A DNA stretch of 64,000 nucleotides, from the NCBI GenBank assembly GCA_963698885.1, contig CAVOSJ010000002.1:124001-188000 (forward strand), given 5' to 3'. The notes beneath the pieces are model-generated. The model had not been told where the DNA came from and searched no databases. It saw only the letters and a program-made list of their open reading frames with translations. Within the stretch, counting starts at the first letter, position 1. Every line of letters begins with the position of its first letter. Shown here piece by piece: positions 47,152-55,519 of this stretch. This DNA comes from JBARKJ01 sp963698885 (GTDB taxonomy: Bacteria; Nitrospirota; JACRHJ01). The position numbers and the translations under genes are program-made.

Positions 47152-48069
47152 TTGGGCAAGACCGTATTCATCTTCCCGGGGCAGGGCTCGCAGTTTCCAG
47201 GCATGGGCCGGGAATTATATAATAGTTTTCCACAGGTGCGGGACCTCTACGATAGCGCGTCCGCGCTGTCCGGGTTGGATTTAAAGAAACTGTCTTTTGA
47301 AGGGCCTCTGGAGGAATTGAATAACGACCTCCCCGCCCAGCTCTCTGTGTACGTCTGCAACGAGGCATGGAGGCTGTGGGTCACCAATGAGGGCTTCGCG
47401 CCGGAAGCGGTCACCGGATACAGTCTGGGTTTTTATTCCGCGCTCGTTGCCTGCGGCGCCGTCTCTTTCGAGGACGGCTTAAGGCTTGTAATGGCCGCAG
47501 GCACGCACGCCCTGAGACAAAGCAAAAAAAATCCCGGCACGATGGCCGCCGTAATCGGCCTGTCCGAGGCGGAGATGGAGAGTATCTGCAAAGAAGCCGC
47601 CGAGGAGTTCGGTGGCGTCTGGATATCCAATGTCAACGCGGCGAGACAGATACTGGTTTCAGGGCTTGCGGGTGCGGTAAATGAGGCCGTCCGGATATCG
47701 CTTTTAAAAGGGGCGCTTCATGCGTACGTCATCCCGATGGGCGCGCCGTATCATTCCCCCCTGATGGAAGACGCCTCGAAGGCTTTCCGGGCGGACGTCG
47801 GAGAAATTAATTTCCTGCCCCCGCTCATCCCGCTTCTGTCATACATCGACGCGCAGTTCATCGACAGCCCCGCAAAAATCGCCGACGTCCTCGGAAGGCA
47901 CCTGCACTCGAAGGTCCCCTGGAAGGACTCGGTACAAAAGCTGATAAGCGAAGGGTCTAATAACTTCATCGAAGTGGGCCCGGGCAGCGCGCTGACCAGG
48001 ATGGTGAAGTGGATTAACAGGACCGTCAAGGCGACGCCCGCCGAGGACATCCTGCTGGCGAGGGTGTAA
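47152..48069 (+). CDS. fabD: FabD-like acyltransferase with altered active site
   Basis: A 305-residue acyl-ACP transacylase. Fold signatures FIFPGQGSQFPGMG and the Ser-His dyad S91 (TGYSLGFYS) and H201 (PYHSPLM) are present. But the usual GHSLGE is GYSLGF, and the Arg that holds the malonyl carboxylate (R117 in E. coli, LVEMRG) aligns with A116 (LVMAAG). It may therefore load a non-malonyl acyl group. The TTG start has AGGGAGA upstream. Ten bases after the radical SAM gene, and it leads straight into fabG. Confidence 0.85.
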   Translation: MGKTVFIFPGQGSQFPGMGRELYNSFPQVRDLYDSASALSGLDLKKLSFEGPLEELNNDLPAQLSVYVCNEAWRLWVTNEGFAPEAVTGYSLGFYSALVACGAVSFEDGLRLVMAAGTHALRQSKKNPGTMAAVIGLSEAEMESICKEAAEEFGGVWISNVNAARQILVSGLAGAVNEAVRISLLKGALHAYVIPMGAPYHSPLMEDASKAFRADVGEINFLPPLIPLLSYIDAQFIDSPAKIADVLGRHLHSKVPWKDSVQKLISEGSNNFIEVGPGSALTRMVKWINRTVKATPAEDILLARV

Positions 48070-48078
48070 TGGGCCTTC

Positions 48079-48813
48079 TTGACCGGCAGGACCGCCGTGG
48101 TGACCGGCGGCACGAAAGGCATCGGGCGCGCCATATCTCTCGCTTTCCTTCGGGAAGGAGCCGAGGTCGCCGCCGTCTATCACGGCGACGATAAATCCGC
48201 TAGAGATTTCCTCTCCAAAGCCCTGGCAATCGGAAAATCCATAACCATAAAAGCGGACGTGTCCGATTCGGCCCAGGTTGCCCAGGCATTCGACAGGGTA
48301 AAGGCGGAGCTGGGAGTGCCTCTTCTGCTCGTGAACTGCGCGGGCGTGATAAAAGACGGCTTCCTGATGCTGATGCGGGAGGAGGACTGGGACAGGGTTA
48401 TCGCGGTGAACCTGAAGGGTACGTTTAACTGCTCCAAGGCCGCCTGCCGGGGGATGATAGGGGCGAAATACGGCAGGATAATAAACATGGCCTCGCCCTC
48501 CGCGATTACCGGCCGGGCAGGGCAGACGAACTATTCCGCTTCGAAGGGCGGGGTAATCTCCATGACCAAATCTCTGGCGAGGGAGCTTGCCCCTTTCGGG
48601 ATAACGGTAAACGCAGTAGCGCCTGGAGTGATAAATACGGAGATGACCGAAACCCTGCCGGAGAGAGTCAGGGCGGAGCTTCTATCTCATATCCCTCTCT
48701 CAAAGTTCGGTAACCCGGAAAATATTGCGGATGCCGCGCTATTTCTGGCCTCGGAGGACGCAGCTTACATAACCGGCCAGACCATTTCCGTGGACGGAGG
48801 GATAACTATATAA
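48079..48813 (+). CDS. fabG: 3-oxoacyl-ACP reductase FabG
   Basis: A 244-residue short-chain reductase with TGGTKGIGRA for NADPH, NCAG, and the catalytic S139, Y152 and K156 (YSASKGG). All expected residues are present, so it is probably active, reducing beta-ketoacyl thioesters. The start is TTG 48079 as read; an ATG at 48069 overlapping the fabD stop would fit the ribosome site (GAGGG) better if one base is extra at 48076-48080. Ends about 110 bases before the FabZ-like gene. Confidence 0.9.
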   Translation: MTGRTAVVTGGTKGIGRAISLAFLREGAEVAAVYHGDDKSARDFLSKALAIGKSITIKADVSDSAQVAQAFDRVKAELGVPLLLVNCAGVIKDGFLMLMREEDWDRVIAVNLKGTFNCSKAACRGMIGAKYGRIINMASPSAITGRAGQTNYSASKGGVISMTKSLARELAPFGITVNAVAPGVINTEMTETLPERVRAELLSHIPLSKFGNPENIADAALFLASEDAAYITGQTISVDGGITI

Positions 48814-48925
48814 ATGAAGCAGATGGATAACTACATAAATAAAAGGGCTTGATTATTTGAACTTTAGAAGGTATTATGGATTAATTTCAGTCCGCAGTCA
48901 TCCTTATCCCGGCAAAAATGCACAA

Positions 48926-49396
48926 ATGAGAAGAGACGCGGCAGACATAGGGACATCCATCCCGCATTCATTCCCCTTCGTGATGCTCGACAGGGTCGTT
49001 GAGCTGATCCCCGGAAAATTCGCTTCAGCCATCAAAAAAGTAACCGCGGGCGCGTCTTTTAATCCCGCCTCGCCGCTATATCCGCAGGTGTTCCTTATCG
49101 AAGGCATGGCACAACTTGCCGCCGTCGCCGCCGCGCCTGCCGCATCTGCCGTATCAGATAATCGCGATGCGAAGCCGGAATCCGGTTTCCTGGCCGCCGT
49201 AACGGACGCCAGATTCCATAAACGGCCAGTGACAGGCGACGAGATAAAATATTCCGTCGAATTCGAGGCCGCCGCCATGGGCCTGGCAAGGTTTAAGGGC
49301 AGGGCGGAGATAGACGGTGAGCTTGCCGCCGAAGGGGCCTTCACTTTCAGCATACCCGGAAGGGCCGCCCAGATGATTGAAGACCCCGCGAGATAA
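48926..49396 (+). CDS. FabZ-like hotdog protein lacking the catalytic His
   Basis: About 156 residues from ATG 48926; a TTG at 48857 would add 23 residues. Family features: SIPHSFPFVMLDRVVEL at the N-terminus and YPQVFLIEGMAQLAA around E59. In FabZ the dehydratase His lies in GHFPG before MPGVL; here the aligned residues read SFNPASPLYPQVF, so the His is Phe (F45) while the Glu remains. It may bind thioesters without dehydrating, act as a thioesterase, or a partner subunit. Fourth gene of the lipid cluster. Confidence 0.75.
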   Translation: MRRDAADIGTSIPHSFPFVMLDRVVELIPGKFASAIKKVTAGASFNPASPLYPQVFLIEGMAQLAAVAAAPAASAVSDNRDAKPESGFLAAVTDARFHKRPVTGDEIKYSVEFEAAAMGLARFKGRAEIDGELAAEGAFTFSIPGRAAQMIEDPAR

Positions 49397-50211
49397 TCAT
49401 AAGCCGCAGCAACAAGTCCATAAAATACCTGAAATCCCTCTCTCTTGCCAGGAACCGCCTGAAGGAAGGCAGGTTCCTGATCGAAGGCGTCAGGATAACC
49501 GAAGAAATACTTGAGCGCCGATGCTGCGTCCGGAAACTCATAATCACCCCCCATGCCGCGCAGAACGAAAGGGCGGCGGTGTTAGTTGAGTCCGCGGTGG
49601 AGCAGGGGGTCGAAGTGTTATGGGTGGCGGACCGGGTAGTGGATTACCTCTCGGAGACAAAGACGAGCCAGGGTGTGATGGCTCTCGTGGAGCCGGAGAC
49701 TTTTTCGGAGAGTGACCTTGGGAAGGGACTTATCCCGATGGTCGTAGTGGCCCATCTCCTCCAGGACCCGGGGAACCTGGGCACTATCGTAAGGGTGGCG
49801 GATGCGGCGGGCGCGGGCGGGGTCGTCACGACGCCGGGGACAGTCGATTTCTACAACCCGAAGGCGCTTCGGGCGACTATGGGGAGCATTTTCCGGCTCC
49901 CGACCTTTCGTGCACCCTCCCTGGAAGACTTTATCAATAATATGAAATCAAAAGGCTATCAGGTAGTCGCGGGAACGGTCTCCGCGAGGATAAGGTATTT
50001 TGACGTGGACTACACGAAACCGACCGTCCTGCTTTTAGGGCAGGAAGGGGCCGGCCTTCCTCTTGAGGCCATAGTGCTCACTGACCAGAAGGTAACCATC
50101 CCGATGTCCACAATGATAGACTCCCTGAACGTGGCCTCCGCGGCCTCCGTAATCCTCTACGAGGCCGTCCGCCAGAAAATCGTCTCCGGCGGCGATTTCG
50201 CCAAAAAATAA
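49393..50211 (+). CDS. TrmH/SpoU-family RNA 2'-O-methyltransferase
   Basis: About 272 residues. The substrate-binding N-domain (SRSNKSIKYLKSLSLARNRL, EGRFLIEGVRI) is in frame from just after a TGA at 49378-49380, but this stretch has no ATG, GTG or TTG; the likely start is the ATA at 49393, overlapping the upstream TAA, or a misread ATG. SPOUT motifs: NLGTIVRVADAAGAGGV, LLLGQEGAGLP, and IPMSTMIDSLNVASAASVILYE (the SAM-binding knot). It methylates ribose in rRNA or tRNA; target not known. Confidence 0.85.
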   Translation: MIISRSNKSIKYLKSLSLARNRLKEGRFLIEGVRITEEILERRCCVRKLIITPHAAQNERAAVLVESAVEQGVEVLWVADRVVDYLSETKTSQGVMALVEPETFSESDLGKGLIPMVVVAHLLQDPGNLGTIVRVADAAGAGGVVTTPGTVDFYNPKALRATMGSIFRLPTFRAPSLEDFINNMKSKGYQVVAGTVSARIRYFDVDYTKPTVLLLGQEGAGLPLEAIVLTDQKVTIPMSTMIDSLNVASAASVILYEAVRQKIVSGGDFAKK

Positions 50212-50272
50212 TTTTAATCCGCAACTCTTTCCTGCTATAATATCCTATTAACAATAATTTCAAGGAGATGCA

Positions 50273-50584
50273 ATGGGACTTCTTTCATGGATGATGGGCT
50301 GCAAGGATATAAACTCTCAGGAACTCAAGGCAAAGCGGGGCAGGAAAGAGGATTTCTTTTTATTGGACGTGCGCACCCCCGGCGAGTATAAGAGCCGCAA
50401 GATCGACGGCGCGAAGCTGATTCCATTAAACGAACTGGATGCGCGCGCGAAAGAGGTCCCGAAAAATAAAGAGGTGGTGGTTTACTGCGCGAGCGGGATG
50501 CGGAGCTTGTTCGCCTGCCGGAAATTAAAAAGCCTCGGATACGACCGCGTGAAGAACCTCTCCGGCGGCATCAGCCAGTGGTAA
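50273..50584 (+). CDS. Rhodanese-like sulfurtransferase
   Basis: A 103-residue single-domain rhodanese. The catalytic Cys is C72 in VYCASGMRS; the CDC25-like features DVRTPGEY and HISGA-equivalent IDGAKLIPL are present. It handles persulfide or thiosulfate sulfur in the cytoplasm. AAGGAG lies before the ATG. Convergent with rqcH, whose stop is four bases away. Confidence 0.88.
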   Translation: MGLLSWMMGCKDINSQELKAKRGRKEDFFLLDVRTPGEYKSRKIDGAKLIPLNELDARAKEVPKNKEVVVYCASGMRSLFACRKLKSLGYDRVKNLSGGISQW

Positions 50585-50587
50585 GTT

Positions 50588-52247
50588 TTATTTTTTCTTC
50601 GGTTCCACGAATACCGTCTTGTTGCCCGTAAAAATCACGGCCCCGGGTGCCCCGTCCTTCATTTTCCGGACGTATTTCACGAAGGTATAATCGACCGGCG
50701 CGGAGCTTTCCTTCTTTGCCTCGGAGTAATATGCCGCCGCTTCCGCCGCCTGAAGGATTGTAGAAAGCGGTATGTCAGGCCGGCGGGCCGGGTTCCGGAC
50801 GATAACGTGCGAGCCCCGGTATCCCTGGGCGTGGAGCCAGAGGTCCATGGACTGAGCTGCCTTGAACGTAAGCAGGTCGTTCATCTTCGAATTCTTCCCG
50901 ATAAGCACCAGGTACCCGTCCGATGTCATAAACGACGGGAACTCAGGAAGCGCACTTTTAGCGGCTTTGATTTTTCGCGCGCTTCGGCTCCGGGAGATAT
51001 GGCCTGAGGCCGTCCATTTCCGCTGTCATTTCCAACTCTTCCAGTCGCGCTTCGAGCGTCTCCAGCGCCGCCTTAACCGCTACATGCCGCTCCTGGAGAA
51101 GCTTCAAAGCCGACCGCGCCTTTTTTGCCTTTTTAAAATATTCCTGCGCGTTTTCCACGGCGCTATGCTTCGGGTCCAGGAGGATTTCAACCGTATCGCC
51201 GGTTACATGGTCGGTTAACGAAACATGGTCCGCCCTCGCAGGGACCTGGTTCAAAGACGCCATCAATGTCTGGGCTAACAGCTGGTACTGCTCCGCCTTT
51301 CCCGCCCTTGCCAGGTCAGACTCTATAGCCTGCGCCTTCTTACGCGCGCTCGACAGCTCCGCGTTAAGCTTCCGCAGAAGCCCCGTTTTCGCGGACTGGA
51401 ACGCACGGCGGGTCTCGGCCGCGCCATAAAAAGCTTCCGCCGCCTCGTTCATGGATGAAAACTCCCGAAACGGCGCATCCCCGAACTGCGAAAGCGGCCC
51501 CGCGGCCAGGACCGGCCCCTTCACCGTCTCGTAAATCCGCGGCGCGAACTTTTCCGCGCCGAGTTCATGGAACAGATTTTTAAGCGCCTCCGCCAGCTTT
51601 TCCGGGTCCGAATTTCCCGCCGCCGCTACCTCGCGGGCAAGCAGGGGGCTCAAGCCGCCGATCTTATTAAACAGCGCCTTATCCGGCGGCATTTCCGGGT
51701 TTTCCCGGATTATATCCTTTATGTCGCCGGCAGTTATGTTGTATGGGGCCTGCTTGTCCGGCACTGGCGGAGGCTCGTAAAAAAGGCCAGGCAATATGAC
51801 CCTCGACCCCTCCTCCAGGGCGACATAAGACTGCGCCAGCAGTATTTTCCTCTCCGCGTCCAGGACGATTAGCTCCGGCTTTTTCCCGGCCATCTCGAAT
51901 ATAAGAGTCACCGCCGCTTCATCTTTGCCGGTTTTTCTGCTAAAATTAAACAGCGCGACACGCTCCAGGCCCTCCTGCTCGATGGACAGGAGCCTGGAGC
52001 CAAGCAAAAGGTTCGCGAGGCTCTGGCCGAAGGGAGTCAGCTCCCGCAAATCTTTCGGCTTTTCCGATAGCAGGTGTACCCGGGGAGACTGCGGCCGGGG
52101 GGAGATGAGCAGGGTTATTTTCCCACCCTCGCCCTTGAAAAGGAGATAAAACTCCCCCGATTGCCCTTCGGCTATTTCGGAGAGCCTTTTGCCCGGCAGG
52201 CACCGGGCAAGCTCGGATATGACGGCTTTAAATACGGATATGTCCAT
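50588..52247 (-). CDS. rqcH: NFACT-family ribosome quality control protein RqcH (frameshifted)
   Basis: About 553 residues. NFACT-N (residues about 1-230), a helical coiled-coil middle (residues 250-400) and the C-terminal NFACT-R domain with FPSFMTSDGYLVLIGKNS, DLWLHAQGYRGSHVIVR and DYTFVKYVRK are all present. In Bacillus RqcH adds alanine tails to stalled nascent chains on 50S subunits. The frame breaks at TTTTT (50971-50975); four bases restore it. Start chosen at ATG 52247 (MDISVFKAVISELA); an ATG at 52265 is also in frame. Confidence 0.87.
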
Positions 52248-52275
52248 GAGCGCGTATCTTAGCATATTTTTTCTC

Positions 52276-52304
52276 TTGACAAACAGTCATAATTTACATA
52301 TAGT
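52276..52304 (+). promoter_or_regulatory. Promoter of rplM-rpsI
   Basis: TTGACA (52276-52281), 17-base spacer, TATAGT (52299-52304); about 47 bases of leader before the rplM start. Confidence 0.75.
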
Positions 52305-52357
52305 TCCACATTCGCGGGGATGGTCATTATAAAATTCAAGGCGGGCAAAAGAGGATA

Positions 52358-52795
52358 ATGATGAGCACGGTATCGGCAAAAAAAAACGAAGTGGACAGGA
52401 AATGGTTCGTGGTGGACGCCTCCGGCGTGGTTCTCGGAAGGCTTGCCACGAAGGTTGCCTCCGTCCTCAGGGGAAAGCATAAAACGATATTCACGCCGCA
52501 CGTTGATGCGGGCGATTTTGTTGTCGTTATAAATGCGGAGAAGATCAAGCTCACCGGCAGTAAGTTAGATGACAAGCAGTATTATCATCACTCCGGGTAT
52601 CCGGGCGGGCTGAAGTCCATCACGGCGGGCAAGCTCCTGAAGACCAGGCCTGAAGAGGTAATCAAGGCCGCCGTAAAAGGCATGCTTCCGCATAACCCGC
52701 TTGGCCGGGACCTGATATTGAAGATGAAAGTATATTCCGGCTCGGAGCATCCGCATGAAGCTCAGAGGCCCGAACCCATGAAAATAGAAGGATAA
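52358..52795 (+). CDS. rplM: Ribosomal protein L13 (uL13)
   Basis: A 145-residue 50S protein. Signature KWFVVDASGVVLGRLAT, HVDAGDFVVVINAEKI and RPEEVIKAAVKGMLPHNPLGR are complete. The first of two adjacent ATGs is taken, with AAGAGG upstream. It is followed by rpsI after 25 bases, the usual pair. Confidence 0.97.
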   Translation: MMSTVSAKKNEVDRKWFVVDASGVVLGRLATKVASVLRGKHKTIFTPHVDAGDFVVVINAEKIKLTGSKLDDKQYYHHSGYPGGLKSITAGKLLKTRPEEVIKAAVKGMLPHNPLGRDLILKMKVYSGSEHPHEAQRPEPMKIEG

Positions 52796-52820
52796 TAGAA
52801 GGTTAAGGGAGAATCTAATA

Positions 52821-53213
52821 ATGGCAGAGACGAAATTTTACGCCACCGGCAAGAGGAAGAACTCCATTGCGCGGGTATGGCTTTCGATGGGCGAGGGCAA
52901 GTTCAGCATAAACGGCAGGACGATGGAAGACTACTTCGGCCGCGAGGTCCTTCGCATGATAATCAACCAGCCGCTTGAGCTGGTCAACATGATCGGCAAG
53001 TTCAACGTGAACGCCCTGGTTTCCGGCGGCGGCACGTCCGGTCAGGCTGGCGCGCTCAGGCACGGAATTTCCAAAGCTCTGCTTGAGGTTGACGCCGAAC
53101 TCCGGAGCGCGCTCAAGAAGGCGGGCTTCCTTACCCGCGACCCGAGAGTGGTCGAGCGCAAGAAGTACGGCCAGCCGGGCGCGAGGAAGAAGTTCCAGTT
53201 CTCCAAGAGGTAA
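52821..53213 (+). CDS. rpsI: Ribosomal protein S9 (uS9)
   Basis: A 130-residue 30S protein with YATGKRKNSIARVWL at the N-terminus, GGGTSGQAGALRHGISKALL, and the conserved tail ending QFSKR that reaches the P-site tRNA. AGGGAGA precedes the ATG. A terminator follows. Confidence 0.97.
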   Translation: MAETKFYATGKRKNSIARVWLSMGEGKFSINGRTMEDYFGREVLRMIINQPLELVNMIGKFNVNALVSGGGTSGQAGALRHGISKALLEVDAELRSALKKAGFLTRDPRVVERKKYGQPGARKKFQFSKR

Positions 53214-53256
53214 TCCGGGCCACGGGGCAAACCCGACCTGTTATATGCGAACCAGA

Positions 53257-53287
53257 GGGGGCTGTGAAAACGGCCCCCTTTTTTATT
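53257..53287 (+). terminator. Rho-independent terminator after rpsI
   Basis: GGGGGC (53257-53262) pairs with GCCCCC (53273-53278) across a ten-base loop, then seven Ts. Confidence 0.85.
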
Positions 53288-53289
53288 GC

Positions 53290-53375
53290 CTCCCTCACCC
53301 CCTGCCCCTCTCCCGTGAGGCGAGGGGTTAAGGAAAGGCCGTCATTCCCGCGCAGGCGGGAATCCAGGAATTTGA
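53290..53375. repeat. Dispersed intergenic repeats
   Basis: A CCCTCACCCCCTGCCCCTC block is followed by GTCATTCCCGCGCAGGCGGG. The second contains a perfect hairpin, ATTCCCGC and GCGGGAAT around GCAG (53344-53363). Both are sequence types I know as common scattered repeats in bacterial genomes. They mark the left edge of an AT-rich island. Confidence 0.6.
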
Positions 53376-53453
53376 CTGTCATTCTAACGGAGCAAGAATC
53401 AACTTTTCAAAAATGATTGACTGCGAATTTTGATTGTGAGTTAATGTTTAGTA

Positions 53454-53669
53454 ATGATGAGACTCGCCGAAAGAATAACCGCCGACCCGGAGATAATGCA
53501 CGGCAAGGCTTGCATAGAAGGAACGAGGATTCCCGTCTCTGTAATACTCGATAATTTGGCGGATGGAATGACCGAGGAAGAAATTATCAAAAGCTATCCG
53601 TCAATTACTTCGGAAGATATTAAAGCGGCGATTTTGTATGCTTCTCAAATTTTAAAAGAAAGGGGGTAG
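53454..53669 (+). CDS. DUF433 protein (VapB-like antitoxin family)
   Basis: A 71-residue protein: RITADPEIMHGKACIEGTRIPVSVILDNLADG is the DUF433 signature, and the rest is a helix-turn-helix-like domain. Most relatives are followed by a DUF5615 PIN-like toxin; here the next gene is an unrelated membrane protein, so it is an orphan or its partner was lost. It lies in an AT-rich stretch. Confidence 0.8.
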   Translation: MMRLAERITADPEIMHGKACIEGTRIPVSVILDNLADGMTEEEIIKSYPSITSEDIKAAILYASQILKERG

Positions 53670-53670
53670 C

Positions 53671-54150
53671 ATGAAAAAGAATAAAAAAGAGATTATTAAA
53701 GAGATTAAAGAGATAATTATTGGGATTGCTGCCTTCTTACTTGTTTCTGTGATTCTTGTGGGTATCGTCGCTGGAGTTATCCAAGATTGGAAACATGACG
53801 CTAATGATAAATATGAATATTCCGGGGAAGGTATAAAATTCACAGAGGCAAGATGCATAGTAGGGTCGATATTTTATAAAGATTCTATTGTCCTATCGCC
53901 CGATGATGTTGAAATCGATAAACTATCATTATTCGGCGAAAAGAAAACAGTCTATCCATATCACACCATAAGAGAAATTACTTTCTCCAAATCACTTAAT
54001 GGTTTTAAAGTTGTAATTAATTTTCCCGGTAGTTTTTTCGGAACGGACAGCATTACCCTTTATTTTAACCAGAAGGATACATTTAATCTATTGGAAGATG
54101 ATCTTAAGGATTATAGTAAGAACCGATGCATTATTACGGAATCTCTTTAG
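53671..54150 (+). CDS. Hypothetical single-pass membrane protein
   Basis: A 159-residue protein with a Lys-rich N-terminus (MKKNKKEIIKEIKEIII), one membrane segment (residues about 16-38) and a soluble domain of beta character (SITLYFNQKDTFNLL). Its base composition is much richer in A and T than the flanking genes. It starts one base after the DUF433 stop with GGGGG close by. Family not recognised; it has a PH-like look, which is a guess. Confidence 0.6.
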   Translation: MKKNKKEIIKEIKEIIIGIAAFLLVSVILVGIVAGVIQDWKHDANDKYEYSGEGIKFTEARCIVGSIFYKDSIVLSPDDVEIDKLSLFGEKKTVYPYHTIREITFSKSLNGFKVVINFPGSFFGTDSITLYFNQKDTFNLLEDDLKDYSKNRCIITESL

Positions 54151-54156
54151 GAGCCA

Positions 54157-54450
54157 ATGATGAATGATAACGAGTTAAGCAAACAGCGCGAATCAGGCAT
54201 AAAACTAATAAATGAATATATTAGAGAAGAGGCTCAAAAAAATGGGCTAACCATTTCGAACATCATATGGGATGACGGACATCAAAGACGGCCATCATTT
54301 TCGGATCATTCATTAATAATTGAGTCTGGACAAAATAAAATTGAAGTTACTTTGCCAGATGATGCAGTAGCTGATTTTCCAAGTTTAGTTGGAAATGCAA
54401 AGACGAAAGCTCTTGTAAGAGCGGCCGTAATATCTTTAAATAAACATTGA
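54157..54450 (+). CDS. Hypothetical small protein
   Basis: A 97-residue acidic soluble protein (MMNDNELSKQRESGIKLINEY at the start), with AGGAGCC before the ATG. It has an alpha-beta pattern ending in AKTKALVRAAVISLNKH. AT-rich like its neighbour and six bases downstream of it, so probably cotranscribed. Family not recognised. Confidence 0.6.
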   Translation: MMNDNELSKQRESGIKLINEYIREEAQKNGLTISNIIWDDGHQRRPSFSDHSLIIESGQNKIEVTLPDDAVADFPSLVGNAKTKALVRAAVISLNKH

Positions 54451-54474
54451 TTTATATATTTAAAAAGAGGTCAT

Positions 54475-55515
54475 ATGCTTAAAGTCGCAGTAGTAGGTTC
54501 GAGCGGATACGCGGGGGGAGAGCTTTTACGCATACTCCTGGGGCATCCGGAAGTGGAAGTGACGGCGGTTACGTCGGAGAAATCGGAGGGGCAGAGCGTG
54601 CTCGCCCTTTTCCCGCACCTGGCCAGGCTGACAAACCTGACGCTGGAGAAGCTTGATCCGTCCGCTATCGCATCCAAGGCGGACATCATCTTCCTTGCCG
54701 TCCCGCACATGACGGCGATGGACGCGGCGGCGAAATTTATCGGCATCGGGAAGCGCGTCATAGACCTCTCCGCGGACTTCCGTTTCAGAGACATTGGCGT
54801 CTATCAGAAATGGTACGGCGAGGAGCACCAACAGCCGGGCCTCGCGTTCATGTCCGTTTACGGCCTGCCGGAACTGCACCGCGAGGAAATAAAAAGGGCG
54901 CGCATCGTCGGCAACCCCGGCTGCTACCCCACCAGCGCGATACTTGCGCTTGCGCCGCTCGTGAAGGCGGGCCTTGTGGAACTGGACAGCATCATCGTGG
55001 ACTCGCACTCCGGAATATCCGGCGCGGGTCGAACTCCGGCGCAGGCTTACCACTTCCCGGAGGCGAACGAGGGTCTTACCGCGTACAAGGTGGGCGTGCA
55101 CAGGCACACCCCGGAGATAGAGCAGGAACTCTCCGCGCTGGCCGGGAAAGAGTTTAATGTTTCGTTCACCCCGCACCTTGCGCCGATGAACCGCGGGATA
55201 CTCACGACTGCCTACGCTAAATTTGCAAAATGGGCGACTTCCGAGCAACTGGCGGTGCTGTATGCCAAGTTCTACAAGAAGGAATTTTTTGTGCGCGTGC
55301 TGGGGCCGGGCGCGTATCCGAACGTGAACGCCGTGAAAGGCTCCAACTTCTGCGACATCGGGGTTTATTCCGACCCGCGCACGGGCAGGGCGGTAATCGT
55401 CTCCGCGATCGATAACCTCGTGAAGGGCGCGGCGGGCCAGGCCGTGCAGAATATGAATATCATGATGGGATGGGACGAGACGCTGGGACTGAAAAATTTG
55501 GGGATGTTTCCTTAA
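54475..55515 (+). CDS. argC: N-acetyl-gamma-glutamyl-phosphate reductase
   Basis: A 346-residue enzyme of arginine synthesis. NADP-binding GSSGYAGGELLR at residues 9-20 and catalytic C150 in GNPGCYPTSAIL, with the conserved HSGISGAGR and VHRHTPEI. GAGG precedes the ATG. In related genomes rplM-rpsI-argC-argJ lie together; here the AT-rich island separates rpsI from argC. Confidence 0.96.
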   Translation: MLKVAVVGSSGYAGGELLRILLGHPEVEVTAVTSEKSEGQSVLALFPHLARLTNLTLEKLDPSAIASKADIIFLAVPHMTAMDAAAKFIGIGKRVIDLSADFRFRDIGVYQKWYGEEHQQPGLAFMSVYGLPELHREEIKRARIVGNPGCYPTSAILALAPLVKAGLVELDSIIVDSHSGISGAGRTPAQAYHFPEANEGLTAYKVGVHRHTPEIEQELSALAGKEFNVSFTPHLAPMNRGILTTAYAKFAKWATSEQLAVLYAKFYKKEFFVRVLGPGAYPNVNAVKGSNFCDIGVYSDPRTGRAVIVSAIDNLVKGAAGQAVQNMNIMMGWDETLGLKNLGMFP

Positions 55516-55519
55516 AGTC

